Below, in pieces: positions 62,267 through 64,000 of a DNA stretch of 64,000 nucleotides. A program made the translations under genes and the position numbers. This DNA is from Saxibacter everestensis. Lineage in GTDB: Bacteria; Actinomycetota; Actinomycetes; Actinomycetales; Brevibacteriaceae. The DNA lies in assembly GCF_025787225.1 (NCBI RefSeq), contig NZ_CP090958.1, forward strand, positions 801,856 through 865,855, in the 5' to 3' direction. Position 1 is the first letter of the stretch; every line of letters begins with the position of its first letter. Below the pieces are notes generated by a model. That model ran no database searches, was not told the DNA's origin, and worked only from the letters and a program-made list of their open reading frames with translations.

Positions 62267-63583
62267 ATGGCTTCACCCACTGATCCGGAAAAGCCGGAAA
62301 AGCCGGAAAAGCCGGCAACGCCAGCAAAGCCGGCGAAGCTCAGGCTGTCCCGCCGCGCGCTGTTCGGCCTCGGCGGTGCTTCGGTGGCCGGCGCGGCAAT
62401 CGGCGTCGGTGCCATGGCAGCGTACGAGGAGTTCAATGGCGGCAGCGGCACGACGTATCCCTTCTACGGCGAACACCAGGCGGGCATAGTCACGCCCGCG
62501 CAGGACCGGCTGCACTTCGCGGCATTCGATGTGCTCGACGTGTCAAGGGACGAGCTGATCGAGCTGCTGCAGGACTGGACGGTAGCAGCGGCGAATATGA
62601 CCGCCGGGCAGGACATCGGCCGGCACGGTGCGGTCGGCGGCCCGCAGTCGGCTCCGCCCGAAGACACCGGCGAAGCGCTGGGCCTGCCTGCCGCCGGGCT
62701 GACGATAACGTTCGGCTTCGGTCGCAGCCTGTTCCGGACGAAGGACGGTGACGATCGCTTCGGTCTGGGGAGGAGGATGCCGGACGCACTTGAGCCGATC
62801 CCGCCATTTGCGATCGACAGCCTGTCGGAGGCCTCAAGCGACGGCGACCTCTGCGTGCAGGCCTGTGCGGACGACCCGCAAATCGCCGTGCACGCGATCA
62901 GAAACCTCTCCCGGATCGCGTTCGGGCGGGCGTCCATCCGCTGGTCCCAGCTTGGTTTCGGCCGGACGTCGTCGACCTCCAAAAGTCAGACCACCCCGCG
63001 CAACCTGTTCGGCTTCAAGGACGGCACCGCGAGCATCAAGTCAGAGGATGCAGGCACTGTCAACAAGTGGGTGTGGGCGAAGGGCAGCGGCAGCGAAGCG
63101 TGGATGAACGGCGGCTCCTACCTGGTCGCCCGGAAGATCCGGATGATCATCGAGACCTGGGATCGGCAATCACTGCAGGAGCAGGAACGGGTCTTCGGGC
63201 GCAGCAAGGGCGAAGGCGGCCCGCTATCCGGCGGCAAGGAGTTCGACGAGCCCGACTTCGCGGCCCCCGGCACCGGCGGGAACCCGATGATCGATGTCGC
63301 GGCGCACGTCCGGCTGGCGCATCCGAAGCAGAATTCCGGTATCCAGCTGTTGCGCCGTGGCTACAACTACGTGGACGGCAACGACGAACTGGGCAGACTG
63401 AATGCCGGATTGTTCTTCATCAGCTTCCAAAGCGACCACCGCACCGGCTTCTCGGCGATTCAGGCCAACCTTCGCCGGGACGCGATGAATGAGTACGTCC
63501 GGCATGTCTCCAGCGGTCTGTTCGCGGTGCCGCCCGGCATCAGCGACGGAGGCTTCATCGGTCAGCGGCTGTTCGCGGACTGA
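62267..63583 (+). CDS. efeB: Deferrochelatase/DyP-type peroxidase EfeB
   Basis: A 438-residue Tat-exported DyP peroxidase. The N-terminus is Pro/Lys-rich, with Tat motif LSRRALFGLGGASVAGAAIG. GFKDGTASIKSEDAG carries the catalytic Asp of DyP enzymes; ARKIRMIIETWD and HVRLAHPKQN supply Arg and the proximal heme His. It oxidises Fe(II) or peroxidises heme. Its 3' end overlaps the next, convergent gene by 22 bases. Confidence 0.94.
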   Translation: MASPTDPEKPEKPEKPATPAKPAKLRLSRRALFGLGGASVAGAAIGVGAMAAYEEFNGGSGTTYPFYGEHQAGIVTPAQDRLHFAAFDVLDVSRDELIELLQDWTVAAANMTAGQDIGRHGAVGGPQSAPPEDTGEALGLPAAGLTITFGFGRSLFRTKDGDDRFGLGRRMPDALEPIPPFAIDSLSEASSDGDLCVQACADDPQIAVHAIRNLSRIAFGRASIRWSQLGFGRTSSTSKSQTTPRNLFGFKDGTASIKSEDAGTVNKWVWAKGSGSEAWMNGGSYLVARKIRMIIETWDRQSLQEQERVFGRSKGEGGPLSGGKEFDEPDFAAPGTGGNPMIDVAAHVRLAHPKQNSGIQLLRRGYNYVDGNDELGRLNAGLFFISFQSDHRTGFSAIQANLRRDAMNEYVRHVSSGLFAVPPGISDGGFIGQRLFAD

Positions 63584-64000
63584 CCAGCGAGGCCTTCCGG
63601 CGCGTCTTCCGGCGCGTCGATGGGTAGCCGGCCGTCAGCGACCGGCACGACGGACAGCAGTTTCCGGGTGTACTCGTGCTGCGGGCGGAGCAGCACATCC
63701 TCGACCGGGCCGGCCTCGACGATCCGGCCCTGATACATCACCAGCACGCGGTCGGCGATGTTCCAGGCCAGGCCCAGGTCGTGGGTTATCACCAGAGCGC
63801 CGAGGTTCAACGTGTTCTTCAACCTGAGCAAGAGCGCGAGGATCTCGCCGCGCACCGAGGCGTCCAGCGATGCCACCGGCTCATCGGCCACCAGAAAATC
63901 CGGTTCCAGCGCCAGTGCGCCCGCGATTACGACGCGCTGTCGCTGACCGCCGGAAAGCTCCTGGGGGATTGCGGAGAAGAACTGTTCCGGCGGGTTCAGC
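63562..64000 (-). CDS. Oligopeptide/dipeptide-type ABC ATPase, C-terminal part
   Basis: The minus-strand frame open to the window edge reads SGGQRQRVVIAGALALEPDF (signature), VADEPVASLDASV (Walker B and D loop), VITHDLGLAWNIADRVLVMY (switch His) and a C-terminal QHEYTRKLLSVVP, the OppD/OppF oligopeptide extension. Walker A lies outside the window. Cytoplasmic motor of a peptide or nickel importer. Ends 22 bases inside efeB. Confidence 0.9.
   Translation of the reverse strand, partial: LNPPEQFFSAIPQELSGGQRQRVVIAGALALEPDFLVADEPVASLDASVRGEILALLLRLKNTLNLGALVITHDLGLAWNIADRVLVMYQGRIVEAGPVEDVLLRPQHEYTRKLLSVVPVADGRLPIDAPEDAPEGLAGQSANSR

Overview
The window is high-GC DNA from an actinobacterium. The evidence is GTG and TTG starts, a DUF222/HNH (13E12-type) gene, an F420-dependent LLM oxidoreductase, the gatC-gatA-gatB and etfB-etfA pairs, an oligoribonuclease gene in the tRNA-His neighbourhood, and a type I-E CRISPR array with an actinobacterial-type repeat. 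A Micrococcales/Brevibacteriaceae-like source fits best (for example the long insertion in LigA), but the genus cannot be fixed from sequence alone.

Layout. 1-2226: end of a universal stress protein gene, cas2, a truncated cas1, and a 17-repeat type I-E CRISPR array read on the minus strand; no other cas gene is visible. 2227-6637: secreted lytic-transglycosylase-like protein, MHS-type transporter, small membrane protein, RlmG/RsmC-like methyltransferase. 6837-8302: an IS481-type insertion next to tRNA-Leu(TAG). 8380-10699: peroxiredoxin, DUF3618 protein, GroES-like protein, VTT/DedA-like protein, ClgR-like regulator. 10820-12415: RES toxin with antitoxin, then tRNA-Lys(CTT) with an inverted fragment of itself nearby.

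12824-24796 is an accessory island between tRNA-His and orn, which are neighbours in several actinobacteria. Its first 5 kb (12893-17897) is bounded by a 28-bp direct repeat beginning at the last bases of tRNA-His. It carries a two-gene unit that I consider the best candidate for an undescribed system: a protein with two winged-helix-like regions, followed with a 4-base overlap by a protein with a winged-helix-like N-terminus and a TIR-like Rossmann domain. The unit sits between decayed NYN-domain and double-HTH genes, next to a DUF6602 (PD-(D/E)XK-like) gene. Beyond lie a patatin-like lipase, two unrecognised genes, and a MarR-controlled operon (DsbA-like, deaminase, paired SMR exporters) with palindromic operators at both promoters.

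24797-64000 is mainly core genome: orn; a trio of two large membrane/lipoprotein hybrids around a thioredoxin-TPR protein; a glutamate-type ABC operon; etfBA; an LLM oxidoreductase; an MHS transporter; cysteine desulfurase and mnmA, which act in sequence in tRNA 2-thiolation; an S9 peptidase coupled to a MetE-like protein; a GNAT-AAA+ fusion; DUF222/HNH; ligA; a branched-chain amino-acid-type ABC operon with a permease-ATPase fusion; gatCAB; and an iron-uptake operon efeUOB behind a DtxR/IdeR-like box. The window ends inside an Opp/Dpp-type ATPase gene.
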